From NCBI GenBank assembly GCA_016235585.1, contig JACRJY010000198.1, forward strand, positions 1-41,746: 41,746 bases of DNA, given 5' to 3'. This DNA comes from Verrucomicrobiota bacterium (lineage in GTDB: Bacteria; Verrucomicrobiota; Verrucomicrobiia; Limisphaerales; JACRJY01). The notes beneath the pieces are model-generated. The model was given only the letters and a program-made list of their open reading frames with translations, was not told the DNA's origin and ran no database searches. Below are positions 32,181 to 41,700 of this stretch, piece by piece (position 1 is the first letter of the stretch; each line of letters begins with the position of its first letter). Both the position numbers and the translations under genes were made by a program.

Positions 32181-33194
32181 ATGATCCGCCTGAAAGACAT
32201 CGCCGCCCGCGCGCGCGTCTCCATCATGACGGTGTCCAAGTCGCTGCACGACGCGCCGGACATCTCGGCGGCGACGAAGGCGCGCATCCGCCAACTCGCG
32301 GCGCAGATGGGCTACGTGCCGGACACGGCGGCGCAGGGGCTGCGGACGCGGACGACGAAGCTGCTCGGCCTGATCATCCCCGCCGTGACGAACCCGATGT
32401 TCGCGCGCATCGTGATGGCAATTGAGGAGCGCGCGCACGAGCTGGGCTGCGAACTCATCCTCGCCCACTCGCTCAACAGCGTGGAGCGCGAGGAGAAGTG
32501 CATCCGTCGCCTGCTCGCGCGCCGCGTGGACGGCCTCTTCATCTCCCCGGTCTACCGGATGGAAACCAGCGCGCCGATTTACGAGGAGTTGCGCGCGAGC
32601 CGTGTGCCGGTGATCATCCTTGGCCATCGCGCGCGGTTCTGCGCGCCGTTTGTGAACGTGGAGACGGACGACCTCGCCGCGAGCTACGCCGCCACCAATC
32701 ATCTGCTCGGCCTCGGCCACCGGCGCATCGCCTTCTTCGCCGGGCCGGCGGTCTGCCCGTGGGCGCAGGAGCGGTTTGACGGCTACCGCCGCGCGCTGCT
32801 GGAGGCCAAGGTGGAATTGGACGATCAACTCGTGTTCAACGCCGGCTCCACCATCGAGGAGGGCGAGAAGGCCGCGCTGCAATTCCTCCAGGAATCCCCC
32901 GGCGCCACCGCCGTGCAGGCCGTGAACGACCTCGTCGCCATCGGCGCGGCGAATCTTTTCCTGAACCAGGGCCAGCGCATTCCGCAGGATCTCTCCGTCG
33001 TCGGCTTCGGCAACATCCTTGTCGCGGAATATTTCCGCGTGCCGCTCACCACCATCCGCCAGCCCAAGCTGCGGCTCGGCGTGGCGGCGATGGAGGCGAT
33101 GCTCAAGTTGCAGCAGGGCCGCCATCCCAATTCCATGCGGCTGCCGGCGGAAATCATCATCCGGCAAAGCACCACCGCCCCGCGGGCGAAGTGA
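32181..33194 (+). CDS. LacI/GalR-family transcription regulator
   Basis: The 337-residue protein has the LacI helix-turn-helix and hinge at the N-terminus ('RLKDIAARARVSIMTVSKSLHDAPDISAATKARI', then 'MGYVPDTAAQGLRTRTTKLLGLIIP'). A periplasmic-binding-protein-like sensor domain follows (about 60-330, including 'NPMFARIVMAIEERAHELG', 'RVDGLFISPV', 'LGLGHRRIAFFAG', 'VQAVNDLVAIGAANLF', 'LSVVGFGN' and 'LTTIRQPKLRLG'). It should bind an operator as a dimer or tetramer and sense a sugar-type effector. The target is unknown; no polysaccharide gene is adjacent, though the degradation region lies 7 kb upstream. Repeat element B occupies its leader, leaving no normal Shine-Dalgarno. Confidence 0.94.
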   Translation: MIRLKDIAARARVSIMTVSKSLHDAPDISAATKARIRQLAAQMGYVPDTAAQGLRTRTTKLLGLIIPAVTNPMFARIVMAIEERAHELGCELILAHSLNSVEREEKCIRRLLARRVDGLFISPVYRMETSAPIYEELRASRVPVIILGHRARFCAPFVNVETDDLAASYAATNHLLGLGHRRIAFFAGPAVCPWAQERFDGYRRALLEAKVELDDQLVFNAGSTIEEGEKAALQFLQESPGATAVQAVNDLVAIGAANLFLNQGQRIPQDLSVVGFGNILVAEYFRVPLTTIRQPKLRLGVAAMEAMLKLQQGRHPNSMRLPAEIIIRQSTTAPRAK

Positions 33195-33281
33195 GGCCCC
33201 GCCCCGGCGCGTGCAACCCGAAGCGGGAGCCTGGCAGCCCGGAAAACCAGCAGGCGAAGTCTCCGCCGGGACGCGAGGAAG

Positions 33282-33893
33282 TCAGTCGCCCAGCTCCACG
33301 TTCCAGTAGGCGAGATCGAGGAAGTGCTTCCAACTGTCGTGGCACTCGAGGCCGAGGTTCACCTGGATGAACGGCCGCCACTTGGGCCGCTTGGGCTTGC
33401 GGACAAGATGCAGCCCGGCCTCCGACGGCGTGCGGTTGGCCTTGCGCGTGTTGCAGGGGATGCACGAGCAGACGATGTTCTCCCACGTCGTCGGCCCGCC
33501 GCGGTCGCGCGGGATGACGTGGTCGAGGTTCAGATCCTTCCGGTCAAACACCCCGCCGCAATACTGGCACTTGTTGTTGTCCCGCTCGAAGATGTTGTGC
33601 CGGGTGAACTTCACCTCCTTGCGCGGCAGCCGGTCGAAGACCATCAGCATGATGACGCGCGGCACGCGGATTTTGCAGGAGACGCCGTGGATGGACTCGG
33701 GGTGCGGCTCGCGCCGGGAGAAGTCGTGCCAGTCCAGAAAGTCAAACGTCTCGAACGCGCCGTCCTGATCGCCCAGCACCACCTGCGCGTGCCCCTGGAA
33801 GAGCAGCGTCAGGGCGCGGCGCACCGTGCAGATGTTGACCGCCTGCCACAGACGGTTCAACACGAGCACCTGCTGGTTGAGTAACGCGCTCAT
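33282..33893 (-). CDS. HNH endonuclease family protein
   Basis: The 203-residue protein ends in an HNH domain: 'NKCQYCGG' (Cys109, Cys112), 'LNLDHVIPRDRGG' (Asp124-His125), 'TTWENIVCSCIPCNTRKANRTP' (second zinc CxxC and the Asn). The N-terminal ~95 residues ('VLVLNRLWQAVNICTVRRALTLLFQGHAQVV') are typical of widespread stand-alone HNH proteins of the 5-methylcytosine-restriction-like group, common in Verrucomicrobiota, Planctomycetes and Myxobacteria and without known role. The start at 33893 (MSALLNQQVLVLN) matches that family. Its neighbours give no hint of a restriction system or mobile element. Confidence 0.9.
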   Translation of the reverse strand: MSALLNQQVLVLNRLWQAVNICTVRRALTLLFQGHAQVVLGDQDGAFETFDFLDWHDFSRREPHPESIHGVSCKIRVPRVIMLMVFDRLPRKEVKFTRHNIFERDNNKCQYCGGVFDRKDLNLDHVIPRDRGGPTTWENIVCSCIPCNTRKANRTPSEAGLHLVRKPKRPKWRPFIQVNLGLECHDSWKHFLDLAYWNVELGD

Positions 33894-33981
33894 AAACGAC
33901 CGATTAAACGCGCGCACCGTAGCACAGGCGAAAAAAACGTGTCAACGGCGCGGGTTGGGTGGTTTACCCTCCCCTTCCTCC

Positions 33982-34040
33982 TCGTCCTCGTTCTCGTCCT
34001 CGATTTTTACAGGCGGTTTCGAGGACGAGCACGAGGACGA
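33982..34040. repeat. 6-bp-period inverted repeat downstream of the giant protease
   Basis: Positions 33982-34003 and 34019-34040 form a 22-bp inverted repeat with one mismatch around a 15-bp centre (TTTTTACAGGCGGTT). Each arm is a run of near-identical hexamers (TCGTCC, TCGTTC, TCGTCC). The 205-bp gap (33894-34098) between the HNH gene and the stop codon of the protease gene otherwise shows nothing recognisable. It may end protease transcription. Confidence 0.85.
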
Positions 34041-34098
34041 TTCGCCGCGAAGGGTTTTTCACACAGGCTCTGAACACCGCGCGCCCCCCCGCAAAAAA

Positions 34099-37000
34099 TC
34101 ACTGCGGCACTTGCAGCACGCGGTAGTAGCGCGCGGCGGAATTGGTCGCGCCGGGATCGGTGAAGTTGATCTGGCCGCCGGCGGGCGCGTTGGTGATCAC
34201 CAGCGTCTGCCAGTCGAGCAGGTTTTCCGAGAACTGCACCTCGTAGCGCTCGCCCTCCAGCACCTCGAACGCCCCGCTCACCGGCCCGTGCGGATGGAAC
34301 GCCGGGAGGCCCGGCAGGCGGATCGGCTCCGTGCCCAGCAGCAGGCCGCCGCTTGGCAGCGTGCCGCGCGCGGTGAAGTCCGCCGTGGAGGGCAGGCTGT
34401 TCCGCACCGTGAAATACCAGTCGCCCGCGATGTTCGTCAGGCCGGGCTTCAGGCCGGGGCGCACGACGATCTGCTGCATCGGCGCATTCGCCTTCCGGCT
34501 GGCGAAATCGTAGCTGCTGCCGGCGGGCCACGCGCCTTTGCGCGCGAAGAGCTGCACGCGCCCATTGACGTTGATGGCCTCGAAGAGCGCCGCGCCCGCG
34601 CCCTCCGGCACGGTGAACTTGAACACCGAGTTCGGCGCGTTGCCCGCGCTGACGGCGGCATCCACCGTCACATCCGGCGTCAGCACGATCTCCGCGATGG
34701 GCTGGCCGGCCAGCTCCGTGGCGCGCACGGAATAACTGACGGCGTGCGTGTCCGCGTTCGCCACGCCGAGGTGCCAGCGGCCCGCCGTGAGCGGCACGGG
34801 CGCGGCGTTGGTGACGAGGAAAATCATCTCGTCGCGCGCGCCGGGGTTGAGGCTGCGGTAGTCAAACGCATCCCCGCCCGGCAGCGCCTGCGGGCCGGAG
34901 ACGGCCTTGCGGAGATACAGGTTGGCATCGCCGTCCAGGTTGAGCAGCTCGAAGACCGCGCCGGAGGCGTTGGAGGAGACGGCGTAGGAATAGTGGTTCA
35001 TCCGCACGCCGTTGGTGAGCGTGCCGGCGAGCGCGGCGCCGTTGGTGAGTTCGGCAATCACGTTCGTCCCGGCGGGGGCGAGCGTGAGCGTGACGGTGTT
35101 GGCCTCCTCGTAGTTCATCGCGTTCTGCACGGCGAGGTAATAGCGCTGGCGCGTCTCGCCGGCGGTGCCGTTGTCCACGGCGACGAGCGTGCCGTTGGTG
35201 GTGAAGGTGAACACGCTGTTGGTCAATTCGGTTGCGAGCAGCGTGTTCCCGGCGGTCTGCGACAGGGGAATTTTCGTCGCGTTGAACAGCACCTTCACCG
35301 GCTGACTGGCCTGGATGGAAACCATGTGAATATCCACGCCCGCCGGGAGTTCGACGGCGTAGTAGTTCACTGCGTTGTTCGCGAGCGGATAGGTGTAGTT
35401 CTGTGAGAACGACGTCACAAACGTCGGGAGGACGAGCGGGTCGGCGTAGATGAAGTCCAGCCGCCAGCCGATCAGCTCCGCCGGGCTGGTGTTCGTCCCC
35501 GGGCCGGCGCGCGTGTCCGCGATCTCCAGCGTCCAGTCGCCGAGCGACGAGCCGGCGCGGAAGAGCGCGAGCGACTCCTCGGGCTGGTAGTAATTCTTCA
35601 CCTTGAACTTCCAGAGCATCGAGTCCTGGCCGGAGCCGTTGGCGGCGGACTCGCCGGCGACAAAGAGATCGTTGCCGTCCGTGCTGATGCCGCGCGGCAC
35701 GTCGCCGACCGCACCGAACACCTGCCGGGAAAGCAGTTCGCCGTTGAGGACGTCGAACTCCAGCAGCATCGCGTCCTGACCGGAACTGCCGGCGGCGTAG
35801 AGGCGGTTGCCGAGCGCCACGACGCCGCGCAGCTCGTCGTGCGCGCCAAAGTCCAGTGGCGGCACGGACCAAAGGAGGTTGCCGCTGACATCCCACATTT
35901 CGATCAGGCTGTCGCCGTTCACGCCCGTGCCGTCCGTGGTGCCGACGGTCACGAGGTTCGCGCCCGCCACCGCCACGCCGTAGTAGCGGCCCGGCGAGGA
36001 GGACTGGACGCTGAAGTTGCTCGCGCCAAAAATGTCGTAATTCCACAGCACCGGCCAGTCCGGCCCGCCGCCGTGATTCGTGTAGCCCGCCGCGAAGATG
36101 AGGCTGTTGGCAAACGCCGTGACGGCGGTGGCGCGCGAGTTGCCGTTGTTGGCCTGCACAGCGACATCGGTGCGCCGCCAGACGCTGTTGCCGCTGGCGT
36201 TCCGTTTCGCAATCACGAAGCCCTCGCGGCCCGCCGTGTATTCCGCCGCGCCGACGACATAAACGAACGGATTGCCTTCATCCGTGGCCGTCGCGCCGAG
36301 GGCCGTCTCCACGCCGAGGGCAAAGCCATACGGATCGGTGTTGGTCGCGTTGAAGACGCGGGTGAACCAGAGCGCGCCGTTCCCCGCCCCGACACCCAGC
36401 GGGCCGTTGGGGTCATACTTCACCATGATCGCCTTGTTGACGGAGGAGGGCGACGACGGGCAGTCGGACACCACGTTATAGTTCCACGCCGTGCTGTTCT
36501 GGTTGGTGGTTTCGTTCACCACAATTTCCAAAACATTGCTGGTGCCCGAGTAGGGGACCGAGATGGTGCCCCGGCCGTTGATCAAGCCCGTGTTGGTGAG
36601 CTGCACCCCGCCGTAATAAACCGTCAACTGGTCGCGCACGGTGAAGAACTGGTAGTTGATCGTGATCGTCCCCGAAGAGCAGCCGGCGTCGAAAAAGTTC
36701 GTGTCCGGCGTGGCGTCGCCGCCCGCGCTGCGCAGCGTCGGCAGATTGATCTGGCCGTTGCCGACGAAATAGACGCCCTCCGTCGTCGCGGCGAGGCCGT
36801 TGAACGTCACGTCCCCGCCCCGATTCGCGAGCGATCCGGGCCAGTTCGTGGCCCACCACGGCGACGCGCCCACGGGCGGGATGATCCCGACCGTGAAGTT
36901 CGTCAGCGGCAGCAGATACGCCAGCGCCAGGCCGTCCTGCACCGGCGCGGCGTTGCTGCGCGTGTTGCCGGACAGATAAATCCCGCGCCCGGCGATGGCG

Positions 37001-40000
37001 ATGCCGGTCGCGTATTCGTCGCCGCCCTGGTCATACGGGTTGCTGCTCAAGAGCTGCGGCGGTGAGAGGATGTCCATGAACGGCACGGGGGCGAACTTGA
37101 TCGGCGCGAGATACGGCAGCGGCGCGGTGGTCAGGGTCGTGTCCTCGGTGAAGTTGGCGAAGAGGTTCGTGGACGACACGTTGTCGGCGACACCACCGCG
37201 GTTCTCGAAGAGCAGCACACGGTTGAGGCTGGGATCGCGCAGGGTAATCCGCAGGTCGGAGACGCGCGGGTGGTTGATGGCCACGTTCACGGCCACGTCC
37301 ACGATGGTGCGGTCGTCGGTCACGGTGATGGTGTGCTCCGTCAGCCCCTCGTCGGCAATCGGCACGGCGACGTTGCCGGAGGCGTGCGCGGTGACTTCCG
37401 CCGGATCGAGGCCGTAGAAAATCAACTTGGTGTAGTTCACACTCACCGACGCGCCGAAGCTGTTCGAGATGGCGATGAAGTAGATGCCCGGCGCCAGCGG
37501 CGGCGGCCCGGTCGGTCGTTGATCCGAATAGTCAATGACCACCGGCAGCCGGGGCGGATTCCCAAAGTGGTCGCTGTCACCGACATTGAACAGACTCACG
37601 TCATCCGGCGGCTTGTTGTGGCTCGGCAGGGCGTTGCGGCGCACGAACAGATCCACCGTGGCATTCGGCGGTTCGAAGTTGCCGAGGTCAATCGTCAGGT
37701 TCGTGGCATACGGCGGGATGATCGCGAAGTCAAAGAAGGTGACGCCCGCATCAATGGTGATGCGCCTTGTCCCGTTGTCAGAAGGGGTTTCCCGGCCAAC
37801 AAACAGCTCCGCGTTGCTGACCAGGCCGGTGCCATAGGGGCCGTTGTCATAGACGGTCAGCGTCCACAGGCCCACGCCCTCGGCGCCGAGGTAATCGATG
37901 AGCGAGCCGGGGCCGTCCACGACCGTTTCGGGGCGCGTGTCGTCGTGGGCGAGCACGATGTCCGCACCGCTGTTGGTGCCGTTGTTGAGCGAGTGGTTGT
38001 GCAGATACACGTCCCTGCCGTCCGGGCTGGTGAGCACCATCACGAGGTCGCCGATGTCGCCGTGGGTCAAAATGTTCGTCATGGCCACGGGGGGGCCAAG
38101 GGTGATGACGCCATTGTTGGTAATGATGGGGGTCCCGATGGTGATCGGCTGCGGGCAGATGAAGAACATCTCGACGCCGTTGGGCTGCTCCGCCGAGCCG
38201 TCGGGAATGTAGGCCGGCACCGGGTAGCCGGTCATCAGAAAGCCGCCGTTGGTCTCGGTGCCGAAGGAGTCGGTGGAGATGACGGTGAAGTTAAACTCCG
38301 CCGCGCGCTGATCCTCGGACTTCACGCCGACGTAGAACACGTCGCCGAGGGCGATTCGAAAATTCGGGATGATGCCGTTGGTGATGAGCAGGAACTCTTT
38401 CCCGTCGCGGTGGGCGGCGCGGAACGTCCTGGTGGCGTCGCCCATCACCGTCGGGTCGAGGGAGAGCAGGTTGGAACTGATCGAGACATAAACATCCAGA
38501 TCGGGCGAGGTGTTGCGCGGCGTGGAGAGGCTGACCGGATGGGAGATGATGAAGGCGACGTTGGTGCCGGCGACATTGGTGACATACTGGTTGCTGAAGG
38601 TGACGTTGGTGAAGATGTAGAACTGCCACTGGTTCGTGACGCCGTTGGTGTTGTTGAGGGTGCCGCCGCCCACGGTGGCTGGCAGGCCGTTGCTGGCCTG
38701 CCAGTTGTTCGGGTTGGTGAGCTGGTAGTTCGCGCCGACGCGCTGGCGCAGGAGCGTGAGGCCGTTGGTGAGCTGCGTCGGCTGGCGGTTGGTGAAGGCC
38801 AGCACGTTCGTCGGCGGCGTGAGGGTGAAGACCTGCCCGTTGGTGAGGCCGCTGTTGGCCGAGGCGATGACGAGCGCGTAGTCCTGCACCACGCCGGTGT
38901 TGTTGGTCGTCACGGCGTTCACGTTCACGCGGCGGCCCACGACGGAGATGAAGTAGCGCGGGCTCAACGGCGCGGGGAGGAAGACGTTCTCGACGTTGTT
39001 GACGAAGTCCGCCGGCACGGCGTTGGAGAGGCCGGGGAAGTCGGGGTTGACGACATGGGGCGGGGGGCTGGGGATGTTGTTCGAGCCAAAAAGGTATTCG
39101 GCGGACACCGGGGCGGTCAGGATTTCGCCGCTGGGGATGTTGTTGCCGAAGTAGTAGTTGGTCGCGGCCTCGTCGAACACGACCAGATCGAGGTCGTTCA
39201 CGAGCTTGGTGCCCGCCAGCGGGTTGCCGGGCGGGTCGGTCCACACCAGCGTGCAGCGCAGCCCGGCGTTGGTCGCGCTGGCGGCGTTGGTCGCGCCGGC
39301 GGCGGGGATGATGTCGAGCTGCCACTGGTGGCTGTCGCCGGTGGCGAGGACGTTGGTGGGGTTTTGCTCGACGAGGATGATGGGCCAGCTGTTCGAGTTG
39401 GCCGGGTCGAGGCTCATGCCGATGGGGATGCTGTTGGAGATGTTCACCAGGCCCCAGCCCTGATCGTTGACCGAGTGCTGCGGGGAGAAGTCGTAGCCGT
39501 TCACGCCGAGCGAGCGGGCGCCGTTGATGACGAGCGCCTTGTTCAGCGCCGGGCTGGTGTTCGTGATGCTCAACCGCTTGGCGAAAAACTCCTCCATCAG
39601 CGCGAGCATCCCGGAGACGGCGGGCGCGGCCATGCTGGTGCCGCTCTCGAAGCGGTAGTCGGGCAGCAGCCCGGCGTCCAGGATGGAGGAAACGTAATAC
39701 CGCAGGTTGTTCGTGTTGTTCGTGAGGTTGATCCAGTTGCTGAAGGCGCAGGACACGACGAAGCTGCCGGGCGCAACCACGTCCGGCTTGAACCGCCCGT
39801 AGTCGCCCTCGACGCCCAGGCCCACGTTGCCCCGGCTCGAATAGCTGGCCACCTGATCGCGGCTGTCTGTCTCGTCGAGGAAGCGGATGGTGAAGATGTT
39901 GGTGACGGCGATCAGGTTCGTGGTGAAGTTGGTCACCAGGTTCGGCGGGACGCCGGTCACGTCCACGTCAATGAACACGTTGGTCACGACGTTGGTGTAT

Positions 40001-41457
40001 TGGACGACATTGGTGATGCCGCGGTTCTGCTCGATGGCGCCGACGGTGAGCACGTTCTTGCCGTTGGCGGGCGCTTCAATCGTGTCCGGCAGCGCCCCGC
40101 TGCCGCCGGCATCGCCGTTGCCGCTGTTGCCCGCCGCGAACACGTAGAGGATCGGCTGGTCGCCCGGCGCGTTCGTCCGGTGGTCGGAGTCCCGCACCGC
40201 CGCATCCCAGATGGCGGAGGCAAAGGTGTAGACCGGCGTGTTGTAAGACCAGCTGTTGTTGGAAATGTGAACGTTGGTGGTCAGGTTGTCCTGCTGCAAC
40301 GTATCGTCCGATGCTAACAGGGAGTTTATCGGAAAAATGGTCGCCTGCGGCGCCTTGCCCACGAACTGCACGCCCGTCACCGAACCCTGGACGCTGGTCG
40401 GAGTCCGGCCGCCGCCGTTGCCGGCGATGATGCCCGCCACATGGGTGCCGTGGCCGTTGATATCTGTAGTCCTGAACGGATGTCCCGGGACGTTAATCAC
40501 GCGGCCCTGCAGCGCCGGGTGGTTCTCCTCCACGCCGGTGTCGTTCACGCCCACGATCACCCCTTCGCCGTAGAGATTCAAATACGGCGTGGTGTTCGTG
40601 GTGGGAACTTTGACGCCGATCCGCGCGCTCTGGAGATCGTTGGCGGCCTTCTTCTCGTAATGCACCTCGATCCCCTGCACCGCCGCGCTCTGCGCCAGCG
40701 CCACGAGGCTGCCGGGCCGGGGCCGCACGGTGAGCATCAGGCCGAAGGGCGTGCGCTGTTCCTGCTGCACCACCGCGCCGAGCGCCGCGAGCTTTTTCAA
40801 CACCGCCTCGCGCTCGCCGGGGAAGGCCACGATGTTAATCCATTTGCCCTCGGGCAGGGGCTTCTGGCCGGCGGCGAGTTCGAGCAGGTGGTCGTCCAGC
40901 TTGTAATACGGCTCGAACGGCAGCACGGACTGCGTGCGCGGCATCGCCGCCAGCCGCGCCGCCTGCGGGCCGGAGGCGCGCACGAGATACGCGTTGTTCG
41001 GCACGTAGGCCACGATCTCCGCGCCGACGTTTTTGAGCTGCGCGCGGAAGTCCGCGTCCGTCTTGCCACGCGCCTGCACGATGTAGCTGCCGGGATCCGC
41101 CGCCGCGCGCAGGTGCGCGGGGATGGCCAGCGGCGCGTTCACCGCCGTGTCCACGAAGGCGTTCTTGAGCAGCACCGCCGTCTCGTGGCGGAACCACCCG
41201 CCCGCCGGCGCGGGGGCGTTCTGCAGGCGGAGCGGGAAGCGCGGGTCGGAGAGCGTGGCGAGCGGGAGGGCAGAGGCGGAGGCCTGCGCGAGCGAGTGCC
41301 GCACGCCGGGCACGCGCCAGAAGTTGTTCTGGACGGCGTTGGTTTTGGCCGGGGGCGGCGGGGCCGTGACCGCGCGCCGGGCCTCGCCCATGCGCCAAAG
41401 CACGGCCGCCGCCAGGAACATTCCCAGGCTCAATAAAAACCATGCGCGCGGTTTCAT
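34099..41457 (-). CDS. giant exported subtilisin-like (S8) serine protease with nested P-domain and propeller
   Basis: The 2,452-residue protein has an N-terminal membrane/signal segment (residues 5-22) and a pro-region to about 280. A subtilisin domain carries Asp306 (VNDTGV), His336 (NGHGTHVAG), Asn444 (AAGNSG) and Ser608 (SGTSMAAP). A first P/Homo-B-type domain lies at about 1096-1221 (GDLVMVLTSPDGRDVYL ... GLWTLTVYDNGPYGTG). A second P-type domain begins at about 1358 (DLRITLRDPSLNRVLLF) but its closing strands appear only at about 1956-2010 (SLGDWTLEIADTRAGPG ... WRLDFIYA). The ~495 residues between are a beta-propeller of SBBP type, itself interrupted by a small beta-sandwich (about 1590-1665). 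PPC-like domains follow from about 2020, and the last ~55 residues are a verrucomicrobial C-terminal domain. It probably acts as a secreted or surface protease. Confidence 0.92.
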   Translation of the reverse strand: MKPRAWFLLSLGMFLAAAVLWRMGEARRAVTAPPPPAKTNAVQNNFWRVPGVRHSLAQASASALPLATLSDPRFPLRLQNAPAPAGGWFRHETAVLLKNAFVDTAVNAPLAIPAHLRAAADPGSYIVQARGKTDADFRAQLKNVGAEIVAYVPNNAYLVRASGPQAARLAAMPRTQSVLPFEPYYKLDDHLLELAAGQKPLPEGKWINIVAFPGEREAVLKKLAALGAVVQQEQRTPFGLMLTVRPRPGSLVALAQSAAVQGIEVHYEKKAANDLQSARIGVKVPTTNTTPYLNLYGEGVIVGVNDTGVEENHPALQGRVINVPGHPFRTTDINGHGTHVAGIIAGNGGGRTPTSVQGSVTGVQFVGKAPQATIFPINSLLASDDTLQQDNLTTNVHISNNSWSYNTPVYTFASAIWDAAVRDSDHRTNAPGDQPILYVFAAGNSGNGDAGGSGALPDTIEAPANGKNVLTVGAIEQNRGITNVVQYTNVVTNVFIDVDVTGVPPNLVTNFTTNLIAVTNIFTIRFLDETDSRDQVASYSSRGNVGLGVEGDYGRFKPDVVAPGSFVVSCAFSNWINLTNNTNNLRYYVSSILDAGLLPDYRFESGTSMAAPAVSGMLALMEEFFAKRLSITNTSPALNKALVINGARSLGVNGYDFSPQHSVNDQGWGLVNISNSIPIGMSLDPANSNSWPIILVEQNPTNVLATGDSHQWQLDIIPAAGATNAASATNAGLRCTLVWTDPPGNPLAGTKLVNDLDLVVFDEAATNYYFGNNIPSGEILTAPVSAEYLFGSNNIPSPPPHVVNPDFPGLSNAVPADFVNNVENVFLPAPLSPRYFISVVGRRVNVNAVTTNNTGVVQDYALVIASANSGLTNGQVFTLTPPTNVLAFTNRQPTQLTNGLTLLRQRVGANYQLTNPNNWQASNGLPATVGGGTLNNTNGVTNQWQFYIFTNVTFSNQYVTNVAGTNVAFIISHPVSLSTPRNTSPDLDVYVSISSNLLSLDPTVMGDATRTFRAAHRDGKEFLLITNGIIPNFRIALGDVFYVGVKSEDQRAAEFNFTVISTDSFGTETNGGFLMTGYPVPAYIPDGSAEQPNGVEMFFICPQPITIGTPIITNNGVITLGPPVAMTNILTHGDIGDLVMVLTSPDGRDVYLHNHSLNNGTNSGADIVLAHDDTRPETVVDGPGSLIDYLGAEGVGLWTLTVYDNGPYGTGLVSNAELFVGRETPSDNGTRRITIDAGVTFFDFAIIPPYATNLTIDLGNFEPPNATVDLFVRRNALPSHNKPPDDVSLFNVGDSDHFGNPPRLPVVIDYSDQRPTGPPPLAPGIYFIAISNSFGASVSVNYTKLIFYGLDPAEVTAHASGNVAVPIADEGLTEHTITVTDDRTIVDVAVNVAINHPRVSDLRITLRDPSLNRVLLFENRGGVADNVSSTNLFANFTEDTTLTTAPLPYLAPIKFAPVPFMDILSPPQLLSSNPYDQGGDEYATGIAIAGRGIYLSGNTRSNAAPVQDGLALAYLLPLTNFTVGIIPPVGASPWWATNWPGSLANRGGDVTFNGLAATTEGVYFVGNGQINLPTLRSAGGDATPDTNFFDAGCSSGTITINYQFFTVRDQLTVYYGGVQLTNTGLINGRGTISVPYSGTSNVLEIVVNETTNQNSTAWNYNVVSDCPSSPSSVNKAIMVKYDPNGPLGVGAGNGALWFTRVFNATNTDPYGFALGVETALGATATDEGNPFVYVVGAAEYTAGREGFVIAKRNASGNSVWRRTDVAVQANNGNSRATAVTAFANSLIFAAGYTNHGGGPDWPVLWNYDIFGASNFSVQSSSPGRYYGVAVAGANLVTVGTTDGTGVNGDSLIEMWDVSGNLLWSVPPLDFGAHDELRGVVALGNRLYAAGSSGQDAMLLEFDVLNGELLSRQVFGAVGDVPRGISTDGNDLFVAGESAANGSGQDSMLWKFKVKNYYQPEESLALFRAGSSLGDWTLEIADTRAGPGTNTSPAELIGWRLDFIYADPLVLPTFVTSFSQNYTYPLANNAVNYYAVELPAGVDIHMVSIQASQPVKVLFNATKIPLSQTAGNTLLATELTNSVFTFTTNGTLVAVDNGTAGETRQRYYLAVQNAMNYEEANTVTLTLAPAGTNVIAELTNGAALAGTLTNGVRMNHYSYAVSSNASGAVFELLNLDGDANLYLRKAVSGPQALPGGDAFDYRSLNPGARDEMIFLVTNAAPVPLTAGRWHLGVANADTHAVSYSVRATELAGQPIAEIVLTPDVTVDAAVSAGNAPNSVFKFTVPEGAGAALFEAINVNGRVQLFARKGAWPAGSSYDFASRKANAPMQQIVVRPGLKPGLTNIAGDWYFTVRNSLPSTADFTARGTLPSGGLLLGTEPIRLPGLPAFHPHGPVSGAFEVLEGERYEVQFSENLLDWQTLVITNAPAGGQINFTDPGATNSAARYYRVLQVPQ

Positions 41458-41570
41458 TCGATCAGGCCGATTTAACCATCAAAACTTCATTCCGTTCAAT
41501 ACAGCTTTTACTCTACCGAAAAACCAGCAGACCGCCGGAGCGCGGGCGGCCCACGGCGGGCGGGCCGCCA

Positions 41571-41700
41571 GCGTTCCGGCTTCCTCTCCCCGCGAGGAAC
41601 GAGTGGGGAGAGGATTGAGGAGAGGGGTAGGCCCAGGCAATAACGCGCCTCCTCTCCCCGGCCCTCTCCTCCCCTCCGCGGGGAGGGGAGGGAGAGAGAC
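41571..41700. repeat. cluster of C/G-rich hairpins (CCTCTCCCC family)
   Basis: CCTCTCCCC (41583-41591) pairs exactly with GGGGAGAGG (41605-41613). A second CCTCTCCCC (41651-41659) is followed by a hairpin centred near 41677 (CTCCCC, loop TCCGC, GGGGAG, extended by further pairs). The region lies upstream of the giant protease gene (start 41457); 41458-41570 hold an AT-richer leader with no confident promoter. The 289-bp stretch to the window end holds no gene I can support. Confidence 0.75.

Noticed and set aside
33282-33893. HNH gene as part of a restriction or defence system
   Set aside because: Neighbours are a sugar-type regulator and an exoprotease; no methyltransferase or partner nuclease is near.
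37270-40317. A 1,015-codon plus-strand open frame opposite the giant protease gene
   Set aside because: The product is a Val/Gly/Asp/Arg-rich sequence without motifs, while the minus strand has a full subtilisin triad and clear domains.
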